Shown: positions 15,995 through 25,093 of the stretch, one piece after another
Layout of the letters: each line of letters opens with the position of its first letter
Numbering within the stretch: the stretch's first letter is position 1
Source: Prevotella sp.
GTDB taxonomy: Bacteria; Bacteroidota; Bacteroidia; Bacteroidales; Bacteroidaceae
NCBI GenBank assembly: GCA_017400455.1
Contig: JAFPTC010000084.1
Location: 1-33,043, forward strand
Length of the DNA stretch: 33,043 bases
Direction: 5' to 3'
The notes under the pieces: model-generated
What the model saw: only the letters and a program-made list of their open reading frames with translations
What the model was told of the DNA's origin: nothing
Database searches by the model: none
Program-made: the position numbers and the translations under genes

Positions 15995-17101
15995 TTACGT
16001 TTTGCTGCTAATCTCGCCGTCTTCGACGGTGAAGAGCTTGTAGTCGAAGTGGCCGTGAAAAAGAATCTGGTCCAGATGGTCGCGGTTGGTGTCGGTAATG
16101 AAAATCTGTCCAAACTGCTGGCTGGCCACCAGCTGGATGATTTGCTCCACGCGGTTGGCATCGAGCTTGTCGAAGATGTCGTCGAGCAAGAGCAGGGGCA
16201 GGGTGGGGCACTGGGGGCTGAGGGCTGAGGGCTTTGCCAGCAGCTCGTATTGCGCCAGCTTCAGGGCAATGACGAAAGTCTTCAGCTGGCCCTGGCTGCC
16301 CTCGCGGCGCATGGGGTGGCCTTCGAGCAAGATTTCCAGGTCGTCGCGATGGATGCCATGCAGCGAATAGCCCACGGCGCGGTCTTTCATCCTGTCGCGA
16401 CGGATGACGTCAGTCAGCGGGCCACGCTGGCAGTGGGAGATGTAGCCCAAGGACACGTCTTCATGGCCACCTGAGACGGTGGCGTAGAACTTCTGGAAAA
16501 GGGGAATGAGCTCCTCGACGAAGGTGGCGCGACGGCGGAATACGGCCTCGCCCTGACGGCCCATCTCCTCCTCAAGCAGCTCCATCAGCTGGGCGTCAGG
16601 CTCGTGGTCTTCGTCGCGAAGCAGGGCGTTGCGCTGCTGAAGGGCCTTGTTGTAGCGGTTCAGCGCGTCAATATAGGTGTGGTCTTGCTGGGCAATGACC
16701 TGATCCATCAGCCGTCGGCGCTCCTCGCTGCCTCCGTCGATGAGGTAGGCATCGGCGGGCGACACCATGACAATGGGAATCAGCCCAATGTGCTCCGACA
16801 GCCGCTTATACTCCTTGCCCGAGCGCTTGAAGTGCTTTTTTTGTCCGCGCTTCATGCTGCACAGGATGTTGAACTCCTCGTATGAGCCTTCCAGCATGAA
16901 GAACTCCTGGCCGTGGCGAATGACCACCGAGTCCTGCGTGGTGGTGGCCGAGTGGCAGAAACTGAGGAAATAGATGGCATCGAGCACGTTGGTCTTGCCC
17001 GCGCCATTGTTGCCGATGAAACAGTTTATCTTGGGTGAAAACCGCAGTTTGGTTTCCACAATGTTTTTGTAGTTGAGAATGGATAGTTGTTCTAAAACCA
17101 T
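15995..17101 (-). CDS. recF: DNA replication and repair protein RecF
   Basis: RecF is an SMC-like ATPase that loads RecA at gapped DNA with RecO and RecR. The 368-residue protein has Walker A GNNGAGKTN (30-38), the signature EGSQGQLKT (about 267-275) and Walker B LLLLDDIFDKLD (303-314), ending with the D-loop and switch segment FITDTNRDHLDQ. Just before Walker B an odd S/P/L/C-rich stretch (about 291-302) is encoded by repeated CCCTCAG words; most RecF proteins have only a short loop here. It is transcribed from its own promoter with a very short leader, and DUF721 follows. Confidence 0.95.
   Translation of the reverse strand: MVLEQLSILNYKNIVETKLRFSPKINCFIGNNGAGKTNVLDAIYFLSFCHSATTTQDSVVIRHGQEFFMLEGSYEEFNILCSMKRGQKKHFKRSGKEYKRLSEHIGLIPIVMVSPADAYLIDGGSEERRRLMDQVIAQQDHTYIDALNRYNKALQQRNALLRDEDHEPDAQLMELLEEEMGRQGEAVFRRRATFVEELIPLFQKFYATVSGGHEDVSLGYISHCQRGPLTDVIRRDRMKDRAVGYSLHGIHRDDLEILLEGHPMRREGSQGQLKTFVIALKLAQYELLAKPSALSPQCPTLPLLLLDDIFDKLDANRVEQIIQLVASQQFGQIFITDTNRDHLDQILFHGHFDYKLFTVEDGEISSKT
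16196..16231. repeat. Low-complexity insertion inside recF
   Basis: On the coding strand CCCTCAG words repeat (GCCCTCAGCCCTCAGCCC), encoding the S/P-rich residues just before Walker B. The frame is kept. Confidence 0.65.
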
Positions 17102-17111
17102 AAATTTTCTG

Positions 17112-17143
17112 CAAATTTACTGCTTTTCGCCTTTAAAAACAAA
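17112..17143 (-). promoter_or_regulatory. Promoter of recF
   Basis: On the reverse strand TTTG (17140-17143), a 20-bp spacer and TAAATTTG (17112-17119). The box ends 10 nt before the ATG, so the leader is only a few nucleotides. Confidence 0.7.
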
Positions 17144-17183
17144 AAAAGTCCGAAATAAATTTCAATATCTGAGAGATTTTCAG

Positions 17184-17191
17184 TAATTTTG
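17184..17191 (+). promoter_or_regulatory. -7 box of the TPR-ribH unit
   Basis: TAATTTTG on the forward strand, about 50 nt before the TPR gene ATG. The -33 position reads TTTC, a weak match. Confidence 0.5.
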
Positions 17192-17241
17192 CGCCCGCAA
17201 AACTTTATTTGAGTAAATAAATAAAAGATTTAAAAATAAAA

Positions 17242-17970
17242 ATGGCAAACAAGAATGTTACGCAGAGTGCCCCTGAGACTCAGCCGGCACAGAGCAAGCA
17301 CGAGGCTTTCATCCTCAAGTACAAAAATGCTATCATCGGTGCCGTAGTGGCACTGCTGGTTATCATTTGTGGCATCATCGTCTACAACAACCACAAGGCA
17401 GGCAAGCTGCAAGAGGCTCAGACGGCTATGACCAATCCTATTCAGTTCATCGAGAATGGCATGAGCCAGATTGGCGATGCCACCAGCCTCTTTGGATCGA
17501 AGCAGTTTGAGCAGGCTTTGAACGGCGACAGCACTGGCACCGTTATGGGCTTCCTGAAGATTGCTGATGAATATTCCTCGACCAAGGCCGGCAACCTGGC
17601 TAACCTCTATGCCGGACTGTGCTATGCTCACATGGACCAGTGGGAGAACGCAGTGAAGTATCTGGAGAAGTTCAACGGTGTGGACGATATCCTTATCTCG
17701 CCGGCTGCTCTTGGCGCACTGGGCAATGCCTACGCTCATGTGAACCAGCAGGACAAGGCCGTGAGCACGCTGACCAAGGCCGCTGAGCAGGCCGACAACA
17801 TCATGCTCTCGCCCATCTACTACATCCAGGCCGGTGAAATTCTGGAGAGCCAGGGTAAGAAGGCCGACGCACTCAAGCTCTATCAGAAGGTGAAGGATAT
17901 GAAGAGTATTTCGCAGTCGTCTCCCTATGTTGAGATGATCGACGAATATATTGAGCGCGTTAGCGAATAA
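17242..17970 (+). CDS. Membrane-anchored TPR protein
   Basis: This 242-residue protein has a charged cytoplasmic N-terminus, then one membrane helix (about residues 29-48, [20 protein letters not shown]). Helical repeats of TPR type follow, including [39 protein letters not shown] and [20 protein letters not shown]. The layout resembles YfgM-like ancillary proteins of the Sec machinery, but no partner is shown. ribH starts 4 bp after its stop, so the two are co-transcribed, a link seen in many Bacteroidales. Confidence 0.85.
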   Translation: MANKNVTQSAPETQPAQSKHEAFILKYKNAIIGAVVALLVIICGIIVYNNHKAGKLQEAQTAMTNPIQFIENGMSQIGDATSLFGSKQFEQALNGDSTGTVMGFLKIADEYSSTKAGNLANLYAGLCYAHMDQWENAVKYLEKFNGVDDILISPAALGALGNAYAHVNQQDKAVSTLTKAAEQADNIMLSPIYYIQAGEILESQGKKADALKLYQKVKDMKSISQSSPYVEMIDEYIERVSE

Positions 17971-17974
17971 CCCG

Positions 17975-18445
17975 ATGGCCACAAGAAACCTATCGGACTA
18001 CGACTTCTCGAAAGTCCCTGATGCCTCGAATATGATATTCGGCATCGTTGTCGCCGAGTGGAATCCCGAAATTACCGGGGCGCTGCTCGACGGCTGCGTT
18101 TCTACACTGGAGAAACACGGCGCACTGCCGGAGAATATTCACGTGAAGACGGTGCCCGGCTCGTTTGAGCTTATCTATGGCGCCCGCCAGATGACCTTGA
18201 ACGACGGCTATGATGCCGTTATCATCCTGGGAAGCGTTATTCGTGGCGAGACGCCCCACTTCGACTACATCTGTCAGGGCGTTACCGAGGGTATAGCCCG
18301 CCTGAACTCCACCAGCAACATTCCCGTGGTCTTCGGACTGCTCACTACCAACGACATGCAGCAGGCTAAGGACCGTGCAGGCGGACGGCTGGGCAACAAG
18401 GGCGACGAGTGTGCCGTGGTGGCCATCAAGATGGCAAAGTTCTGA
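17975..18445 (+). CDS. ribH: 6,7-dimethyl-8-ribityllumazine synthase
   Basis: RibH makes lumazine, the direct precursor of riboflavin. The 156-residue protein has the family motifs [43 protein letters not shown] (with the catalytic His) and PVVFGLLTT. An upstream in-frame TTG at 17951 lies inside the previous gene; the ATG at 17975, 4 bp after the TPR stop, is the natural start. A terminator follows 26 bp after the stop. Confidence 0.96.
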   Translation: MATRNLSDYDFSKVPDASNMIFGIVVAEWNPEITGALLDGCVSTLEKHGALPENIHVKTVPGSFELIYGARQMTLNDGYDAVIILGSVIRGETPHFDYICQGVTEGIARLNSTSNIPVVFGLLTTNDMQQAKDRAGGRLGNKGDECAVVAIKMAKF

Positions 18446-18471
18446 CTTTACACATTATTATTATAATAATA

Positions 18472-18503
18472 GGGGTCCACTTCAAAAGTGGACCCCATTT
18501 TTA
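18472..18503. terminator. Terminator between ribH and the beta-helix gene
   Basis: GGGGTCCACTT (18472-18482) pairs with AAGTGGACCCC (18486-18496) around a 3-nt loop, followed by ATTTTTAT. It lies between convergent genes. Confidence 0.9.
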
Positions 18504-18513
18504 TATATGAGTC

Positions 18514-20364
18514 TTACCAGCGATGGCCTCCACCGCCAGGGCCGCCACCGTTGCCGCTGCTGTAGGAGGAGAGCGTCACGCTGCTGCCACCGCTACAGCT
18601 GGTATAGCCGTTGCCGTTCCAGAACGAGGTGCCACTGCCGGTGACGCCAGACTTCAGCGAAGTCGTTCCCGTAGTGTAGACCACCATCGGAGTGCCCATG
18701 GAGTTGTTGGAGGGCACCTTGTAGGCAAACGCAACGGTGTTGCTGTCGCTGTAGAGCCCGTACCAAGTGCTCTTCGAGTAGCTGGATGCCTGATAGGCCG
18801 TGCCGTTGTTGACGCTGGCACCATTCTCCAGTCCGCCAATGGCCACGATGTTGCCACCCGTGATGTAGAGCTTCTTCTGCTGCTCGGTGTTGGCGTCGAG
18901 GGCCACCTCGGGTTGTCTTGCGGCCACTGCAAAGACATTGCCACCCTTGATGTACATATTGCCGTTGGCATCCATGCCGTCGTTGCCACTGCTGTTGGCC
19001 ATGACATAGCCACCGCTGACGGTCATGTCGCCGGCAGAGTTGATGGCGTCGTCGCTGGCTTGAGCGTAGACGTAACCGCCGGTGATGGTGAGTGCTCCCT
19101 TCGTCTCTATGCCTTCGTGGCTGGACGACGAAGCTATGATTTCGCCACCGCTGATGGTCAAGGCACCAGTGCACTTGATGGCTTTGGCGGAGCCGTAGGT
19201 GCTGTTGCTTGAACCGGTGGAGGTGGCTGTGATGGTGCCGCCCGATACGGTCATGGTGCCATCGCACTTGATGCACTTGCCACTATAGCCCGTTGCCTTC
19301 AGTGTCAGCGTGCCGCCGCTGATGGCCATGTTGCCGTCGGTCTTGAGGGCTACGCTGCTCTTGTATTCCTTGTCGTCGTCATCGTAGGCGTACTTGCCGC
19401 TGGTGGTGATGTTCAGCGTGCCGTCGAGCACCTGCAGGTCGCCCTCGGCCTTGATGCCCTTGGCAGCTGCGGCTGAGATGGTGGCCGTGAGCGTGCCGCC
19501 CTCGATGTAGACATTGCCTGAGTCTTCGTCCTCATGGTCGGTGGTCTCGCCCGTTGAGGTCGTGCCGTCGAGGTCGGCCTGGATGCCGTCATCGCCTACG
19601 CCGCTGATGGTCACCGTGCCGCTCTTCATCTGGAAGTAGCCGTTGCAGTTGATGCCGTCGCCTACGGCCGAGAGGATGTTCAGCGTCAGGTTCTTCACGC
19701 TGATGTAGTCGCCGCTCTTGATGGCGTGGTCGGTGTTCCCATAGACGTTCAGCGTGCCCTTGCCTTGCAGCTGGATTTGTCCCTTGCTGTAGATGCAAGC
19801 CTTCTGCGAGCCGTTGGAACAGTCGGAAAGGGTGTTCTCCGTGCCGCTCTTTGCACTGATCTGGATGCGCTTCTTGTTGGTGATGTTGATAGCCGCGCCG
19901 CTGGGATTGGTCAGCGTCAGGCCGGCCAGCGAGACGGTGCACTTGTAGGAACCGCTGAGGGCAAACTCGCCGTCGGTGCTGGTGCCGCTGAGCTCGTAGG
20001 TGATCTCGTCGCCATCAATGGCATCGGTGTTGCTCTGGGCAATGGTGACGTGGGCACCGCTGATGGTGGGCGTCACGTACTGGGCCACGTTGCCAGCCAC
20101 GGTGACGCTTGCCGTTGTGCCGTTGTAGGCAATGCCTACGGCGTTGTTGGTCACTTCCGTCTCATCGAAATAGATTTGTGAGATGTCGGTCAGCGTGAAA
20201 ACTTTGTTCATGACGGTCAGCGTGGTGCCGTCGTTGTAGACCATCTCTCCCGCCTGTGCCGATGGGAACTGATAAGTGACGTTGCCCACCTGAACGTTCA
20301 TGGTCTGAGCGCTTGCTGCTCCTGCCAATAGAATGGATAATAGCAAAGTGAAAAACTGTTTCAT
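18514..20364 (-). CDS. Secreted carbohydrate-binding beta-helix protein (Cthe_2159/DUF4353 type)
   Basis: The 616-residue protein has a signal peptide (about 1-19) and a short N-terminal beta domain (about 20-75). A long parallel beta-helix of repeated rungs follows. From about residue 125 motifs such as GLTLTNPSGAAINI, GTLNVYGNTDHAIKSGDYI, SGVGDDGIQADLDG and the recurring TISGGxI/YA...DGMDANG appear, typical of the Cthe_2159 family, which binds acidic or cellulosic polysaccharide in a calcium-dependent way. The end is a low-complexity S/G-rich tail (GNGGGPGGGGHRW) with no lipobox or clear sorting domain. It lies next to the polysaccharide export operon, on the same strand but with its own promoter. 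Confidence 0.85.
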   Translation of the reverse strand: MKQFFTLLLSILLAGAASAQTMNVQVGNVTYQFPSAQAGEMVYNDGTTLTVMNKVFTLTDISQIYFDETEVTNNAVGIAYNGTTASVTVAGNVAQYVTPTISGAHVTIAQSNTDAIDGDEITYELSGTSTDGEFALSGSYKCTVSLAGLTLTNPSGAAINITNKKRIQISAKSGTENTLSDCSNGSQKACIYSKGQIQLQGKGTLNVYGNTDHAIKSGDYISVKNLTLNILSAVGDGINCNGYFQMKSGTVTISGVGDDGIQADLDGTTSTGETTDHEDEDSGNVYIEGGTLTATISAAAAKGIKAEGDLQVLDGTLNITTSGKYAYDDDDKEYKSSVALKTDGNMAISGGTLTLKATGYSGKCIKCDGTMTVSGGTITATSTGSSNSTYGSAKAIKCTGALTISGGEIIASSSSHEGIETKGALTITGGYVYAQASDDAINSAGDMTVSGGYVMANSSGNDGMDANGNMYIKGGNVFAVAARQPEVALDANTEQQKKLYITGGNIVAIGGLENGASVNNGTAYQASSYSKSTWYGLYSDSNTVAFAYKVPSNNSMGTPMVVYTTGTTSLKSGVTGSGTSFWNGNGYTSCSGGSSVTLSSYSSGNGGGPGGGGHRW

Positions 20365-20390
20365 AATGGCTAAATGTTAATTTATGACTG

Positions 20391-20422
20391 CAAAGATAGG
20401 CTTTTTCGCTTGAACAGTGCAA
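20391..20422 (-). promoter_or_regulatory. Promoter of the beta-helix gene
   Basis: On the reverse strand TTG (20420-20422), a 21-bp spacer and TATCTTTG (20391-20398), about 27 nt before the ATG. Confidence 0.65.
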
Positions 20423-20472
20423 TTCTTTCAACTAACAGGCTTATTCATTCAGTGGATGTGGGCTGGGCAAAA

Positions 20473-21426
20473 CTACACGTAGGTTTCCAGGAATCTTACT
20501 TCTCCGTCTACTCTAACCTCTTTCGTCGTGGCAGGAAGCAGGATGGTCTCGCCGGCACGAAGGGTTGTCTGTTCGCCATCAGCCGTCAGCATGCCTTCGC
20601 CTTTTACACCTATTATTATAATAAAGGAGTCGAGGTCGCTGTAATCGAGTGTCATGGGCTCCGTCAGATCGTAGACGGCAGTGGTGAAGTATGGGCAGGT
20701 GACCACCTGCTGGGGGATGTTCTTCTCCAAGGAGTAACGGGTGCGATAGTCGGGCAGTACCGTGTAGTCGATGGCCTCTGCGGCTTCATGTGTATGAAGC
20801 TGGCGGAAGTTCCCGTCTTTGTCGCGGCGCTTGAAGTCGTAGATGCGATAGGTGACATCGCTGGTTTGCTGGATCTCGGCAACGAAGCAGCCGGCACCAA
20901 TGGCATGGATGCGACCGGCAGGAATGAAGAAGACATCGCCTTCGTGTACTTCGTAGCGAGCCAAAGCATCGGTGATGGTGTCATTGGCTACCATCTGTTT
21001 GTATTCCTCGGGCGTAATCTGCTGCTTCAGTCCGTTATAGAGCTGGGCACCTGGCTCTGGCTTCAGCGCGTACCACATTTCTGTCTTCCCTCGCTCCTTG
21101 CCCTGACGATGGGCCACCTCGTCGTTGGGATGGACTTGGATGGAAAGGTCTTGGCGGGCGTCAATGAACTTAATGAGCAGCGGAAATTCATCGCCAAAAC
21201 GCTCGTAGTTCTCGTGGCCCACCAGATCGGCCTTCAGTTCCTTTACAAGCTCGTTGAGCTTCTTCCCCGCCATGGGGCCTTCGGCCACTATGGTCTCGTT
21301 GCCGGGAACTCCTGAGATTTCCCAACTTTCACCAACGTTCTCCAGCTTCGTTTGGAGCTTTTTAAAGGGGATGATTTTATCACCCCCCCATATAGTCTGC
21401 TTTAGCAGTGCTTTGAATTTATACAT
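20473..21426 (-). CDS. manA: Mannose-6-phosphate isomerase, class I
   Basis: ManA is a zinc enzyme that interconverts fructose-6-P and mannose-6-P, feeding GDP-mannose and fucose for surface polysaccharide. The 317-residue protein has the zinc-site segment SIQVHPND (H99) and KTEMWYAL (E116), with GRIHAIGAG (third-ligand region). The C-terminal jelly roll is intact. The ATG at 21424-21426 starts MYKFKALLKQTIWGG; a TTG five codons upstream is less likely. It is the last gene of the rfbA-SLBB-wzz-manA operon, 25 bp after the Wzz-like gene. Confidence 0.92.
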   Translation of the reverse strand: MYKFKALLKQTIWGGDKIIPFKKLQTKLENVGESWEISGVPGNETIVAEGPMAGKKLNELVKELKADLVGHENYERFGDEFPLLIKFIDARQDLSIQVHPNDEVAHRQGKERGKTEMWYALKPEPGAQLYNGLKQQITPEEYKQMVANDTITDALARYEVHEGDVFFIPAGRIHAIGAGCFVAEIQQTSDVTYRIYDFKRRDKDGNFRQLHTHEAAEAIDYTVLPDYRTRYSLEKNIPQQVVTCPYFTTAVYDLTEPMTLDYSDLDSFIIIIGVKGEGMLTADGEQTTLRAGETILLPATTKEVRVDGEVRFLETYV

Positions 21427-21451
21427 TTTTAGACAATCCAATTATTCATTC

Positions 21452-22585
21452 TTAATCATCATCATTTCCTAATCCGAGCAAAGATTTCAGGTGACCTTCC
21501 TTGTGAAGTAACCATACTGTGTAGCCAATAAATGCAAGAAACATCATCATAATACACATTTTTGCACGACCAGGCCCTGCTTTCTTAACGGGAACCGTGG
21601 CGCTTTGAAGAGTAGTAAATGCTGGCGTTTCTTCCTGTACTTTCGCTTCAGCAGCTACGAGTGCTGCTGCCACTTGTTGGAATGCGTTGTATTGTAGTTG
21701 CATTTCATTTTCCAGGTCAGTCTGTTTCTGTCGTACAGTATAAAGAAGTACATTGTGGTTTGCGTCCATGTACTCAGAGTAGTTCTGCCGGGCTCTTTCG
21801 TATTTTTCCTTGGTTTCTGCATAAATTTTTTTGTTGTACTCCAAATCGACTCGAACCTTACTCGTGCGATAATCAGTGATGAAGTTCTGTAGGCGTGTCT
21901 TAACAGAGTCGGCAATGGTGGCGCATACAACGGGATCCTGGTCTGTCACGTCAATAGTGATAACCATTGTCTTTTTGTCAATGTCGCATTGCACTTTCCT
22001 GTCAAGACTCTGCACTATCAGTGCTTCTTCCTTGGTTAGCCGGAAAGGATTGAGTGGTTTGTCTTCTTTTGGCTTTTCGCTTGTGAAAAGGCTGAATATA
22101 AACTTCATTGAACCGCCAATGACTTTGCTCCACCATGGTGACTTCTGTTCGTCTTTTAAATAGTCGTAATAAGTCATGATACGGGCACTGTCACCTTCCT
22201 CTTTCGGCTCCAGTGTTACCTTGACAGGGAATAGACTGATTTTGAAATCGGTAGAATTCATCAGCTCAGGATAGATAGTGGGGAAAAGAGCCTCTGTACC
22301 CATGCCACCGCCACCCATGCCAAGGTTCAGGCCGAAGTTGCTGGCCAGGGCAGCCAAGCCACTGGAACCGCTCCTGCTGGTCGTCATCTCAGGCGAGAGC
22401 TTTACTGTACACTGATAGTAGTTGGGAAGCCCCAAAGCGTAAATGGCAGTTAAGACAAAGGTAATTGCCAGTACCATGATGTACTTCTTCTTATACTTAC
22501 GCAGATCCTTCAATATTTGCATGAAGTTGATGGACTTCTCTTCCTCCTGCTGCTCAACGTTAATATCTTTTTTTTCTTCTGACAT
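21452..22585 (-). CDS. Wzz-type polysaccharide chain-length determinant / co-polymerase
   Basis: The 377-residue protein has the Wzz layout: a cytoplasmic charged start, a membrane helix at about 34-53 (KYIMVLAITFVLTAIYALGL), a long periplasmic domain with coiled-coil (about residues 225-320), and a second helix near the end (MCIMMMFLAFIGYTVWLL). The N-terminal periplasmic motif YYQCTVKLSPE and the Pro-rich segment before helix 2 (SATVPVKKAGPGRAK) are typical. There is no C-terminal tyrosine kinase domain, so any kinase is elsewhere. A glycine- and methionine-rich loop (GLNLGMGGGGMGTEA) is unusual. The ATG at 22583-22585 starts MSEEKKD; a GTG three codons upstream is possible. It follows the SLBB gene by 15 bp. 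Confidence 0.85.
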   Translation of the reverse strand: MSEEKKDINVEQQEEEKSINFMQILKDLRKYKKKYIMVLAITFVLTAIYALGLPNYYQCTVKLSPEMTTSRSGSSGLAALASNFGLNLGMGGGGMGTEALFPTIYPELMNSTDFKISLFPVKVTLEPKEEGDSARIMTYYDYLKDEQKSPWWSKVIGGSMKFIFSLFTSEKPKEDKPLNPFRLTKEEALIVQSLDRKVQCDIDKKTMVITIDVTDQDPVVCATIADSVKTRLQNFITDYRTSKVRVDLEYNKKIYAETKEKYERARQNYSEYMDANHNVLLYTVRQKQTDLENEMQLQYNAFQQVAAALVAAEAKVQEETPAFTTLQSATVPVKKAGPGRAKMCIMMMFLAFIGYTVWLLHKEGHLKSLLGLGNDDD

Positions 22586-22600
22586 GTTAATCACCTTTAT

Positions 22601-25072
22601 TTATTTATTGTTTTTCATCATGTATGCAACGGCAGTTACCATTGCAGCCAAGCTGGTCATACCGCTAAGTGCTCCAACTACAGTCTGAACACTCCACGGA
22701 GTCTTACGCTTCTTGCTTACAACCACGATTTCGCAACCAGGCTCAGGCTTTGCTCCTTTTTTCGTTAGAGCAGCTCGGCCGTTTTGGTAGACAATGAATG
22801 TCTTCGACTTCTTTGCACGATGGCCAAAACCGCCAGCCTCGTTGACGTAATATTTGTAATTCTTTCCAGACTCATAGAACATGGTGTTGGGGAACATTAC
22901 ATCGCCCGACACGCGAACAATTGGGTCATATTCTGGGATGAATATACGGTCGCCTTCACGCAACAGAATGTTTGCTTCTGAGGTGGGATCCTTGATGGCT
23001 TTTTCCAAGTCGATGTAAATAGGATAGTTGTTGTCTAAATCCATTTTATCATAGACAATGGAGTCGCCTCGCTCGGTGAGTATCTGCTTAACAACTGCCA
23101 TAGTAGCACTTCTGCGTACACGTTCTTCCTCACTCATCCGACGTGTCATTGAGGCACCCTTTATATAGGCGTGTTCCGTCAGTCCACCAGCCATTTCAAT
23201 TGCATCGCTTAGTCGTGTCTGCTTCTTTTCCATAGCGACTGTGCCTTCCCAGTTCACTTCGCCGTTTACCGTTATCATACGTGCCTGATTGAAGACAGGG
23301 CTGTTATAAACGGTTACATGGTCGTAGGGCTGGAGCAAGAACTTGCGCTCGCTGTCAATGACCAGTCCATTCTTTAGGTCAAAATGGAATTTCTCAGCAT
23401 ATTTGTCAACCTTTTCTGTGGCCATTGGGTCGCGTAGCACACGGCTCACCTCTACGCGCATCAGCGAAGCTTCATCACGCAGTCCGCCAGCCATCACTAT
23501 TAGGTCTTCGATGGTGGTGTTGTCTGCATATTCATACGGGCCTGGGCTCATCACAGCACCAGAAATGGTAAATGTGCGCTCTTCCCGTAATTCTTTTTCA
23601 GTGGGTATAAACACTACGTCTTCATTCTGAAGAACAAAGTCAGGTATACTGCCGGAAATAATGCCTTTAACGTTGACTGGCATCGTGATAAGCGTGCGGT
23701 CTTCTTTCAGACGATGCACCACGGCATGTTCAGTATAAGCGTCCTCAGTCAGTCCATCTGCAGCCTCTATCAAGGTCTTGATGCTGTTTATTCCACCGCC
23801 CAGTTGGAATTGTCCAGGACGGAATACTGCTCCCTTAATCTCCACCATGTTTTCGAAGCGATTGATCATGCCGTCAACACTGATGGCATCACCATCATCA
23901 AGCTTGAATGTTGCCATGTCAAATTCGCTCACGTTGAAGACCTTATAGCGCTTTCCTGTTTGGCGCACCAGTCGTACAGACGACTTGTTGGCATCACCAA
24001 GGAATCCTCCTGCATACGAAATGAGAGTGGAAACGGTTTCATCCTTTCGCATCTCATAGAACATGGGGCGCTTCACATTGCCCGTCACGCCTACCAAGCA
24101 CTCATAGGTTGGCACCTTGATGAGGTCGTTGTCTTGCAAGTTGACGTTTCCGGCCAAACGGCCTTCAAGGATGAATTTATAGAGGTCGACTTTGGTGATG
24201 AGTTTACCGTTGCGATAGACTTCAATATTACGCATAGTACCCAAATCGCTTACGCCACCTGCACGGTATAACGCATAGAACACATTGGCGAAAGCCGACA
24301 GATGATATGTGCCGGGAGCACGGACTTCACCCATCAGGTTCACTTGTATGGTGCGTGTGTTGCCCACGGTCATTTTTAGACTGCTGGTCTGGTATTGTGA
24401 ACCGATGGTGGAACGCAGTTTGGCTTGCGCTCCAACAACTGTCAGTCCGCTTAGGTAAATGGGACCGTAGCCAGACACAGTAATCGTTCCCTCTGGTGAG
24501 ATTGTGTGCACCAAGGTTTCCTGTGATGCTCCATAAATGTCTACTACGACTTGGTCTCCGGGGCCTAATACATAGGTGTCGGGGATGGGCATATTCGTAT
24601 TGGGTTGAAAGCTTGGATTGGCTTGGCTAAAGATGTCACGTCCGAAAACTTTTTTGCCATTTGCTTCAGGAGCTGTGCCTTGGGTTGCCTTTACTTCACG
24701 TTCTATTTCTGACACATTCTCATTGGCATCTATGTATACTTCTCCTGTTGTACCTTTTCTGGCGGTAGTAAGTTCTTGTGAAGATGTTCCATCTGTATTT
24801 CCCTGCATACGCTCAGCGGCCATCCTCACAGCACCATCAGCGGCCGAAGAAAGGCCGCGACTGGAAATTTGCTTGTCATACTGATTACGCAGCCGGCGTA
24901 TTTGTTGAATGTTCACTCCCTTCTGGACAAGAGAAGATACAATCTGGCTTTCGCTTTTTCCTGCTTTGACACCGCTGGCAATTTCCTCCAGTACCTTGTC
25001 GTCACTCATGCCTTGCGCCATGATATTGAAAGCAAAACAGAGCGCCATGAAAGACAAAAGAATTTTTCTCAT
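22601..25072 (-). CDS. SLBB-domain polysaccharide export protein (Wza-like)
   Basis: This 823-residue protein is an outer-membrane or periplasmic export component. A signal peptide (about 1-20, FNIMAQ) has no lipobox cysteine, unlike classical Wza. The Poly_export domain starts at DTYVLGPGDQ (165-174). Several SLBB repeats follow, with VNLMGEVRAPGTYHL, GVTGNVKRPMFYEM, EIKGAVFRPGQFQL, TISGAVMSPGPYEY, TVNGEVNWEGTVAM and RVSGDVMFPNTMFY at regular intervals. A C-terminal hydrophobic segment (TVVGALSGMTSLAAMVTAVA) may anchor it. Six such repeats make it longer than E. coli Wza (about 380 residues), as is usual in Bacteroidales. It is second in the operon, 21 bp after rfbA. Confidence 0.92.
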   Translation of the reverse strand: MRKILLSFMALCFAFNIMAQGMSDDKVLEEIASGVKAGKSESQIVSSLVQKGVNIQQIRRLRNQYDKQISSRGLSSAADGAVRMAAERMQGNTDGTSSQELTTARKGTTGEVYIDANENVSEIEREVKATQGTAPEANGKKVFGRDIFSQANPSFQPNTNMPIPDTYVLGPGDQVVVDIYGASQETLVHTISPEGTITVSGYGPIYLSGLTVVGAQAKLRSTIGSQYQTSSLKMTVGNTRTIQVNLMGEVRAPGTYHLSAFANVFYALYRAGGVSDLGTMRNIEVYRNGKLITKVDLYKFILEGRLAGNVNLQDNDLIKVPTYECLVGVTGNVKRPMFYEMRKDETVSTLISYAGGFLGDANKSSVRLVRQTGKRYKVFNVSEFDMATFKLDDGDAISVDGMINRFENMVEIKGAVFRPGQFQLGGGINSIKTLIEAADGLTEDAYTEHAVVHRLKEDRTLITMPVNVKGIISGSIPDFVLQNEDVVFIPTEKELREERTFTISGAVMSPGPYEYADNTTIEDLIVMAGGLRDEASLMRVEVSRVLRDPMATEKVDKYAEKFHFDLKNGLVIDSERKFLLQPYDHVTVYNSPVFNQARMITVNGEVNWEGTVAMEKKQTRLSDAIEMAGGLTEHAYIKGASMTRRMSEEERVRRSATMAVVKQILTERGDSIVYDKMDLDNNYPIYIDLEKAIKDPTSEANILLREGDRIFIPEYDPIVRVSGDVMFPNTMFYESGKNYKYYVNEAGGFGHRAKKSKTFIVYQNGRAALTKKGAKPEPGCEIVVVSKKRKTPWSVQTVVGALSGMTSLAAMVTAVAYMMKNNK

Positions 25073-25093
25073 TACTTTACTTAATAAATTAAT

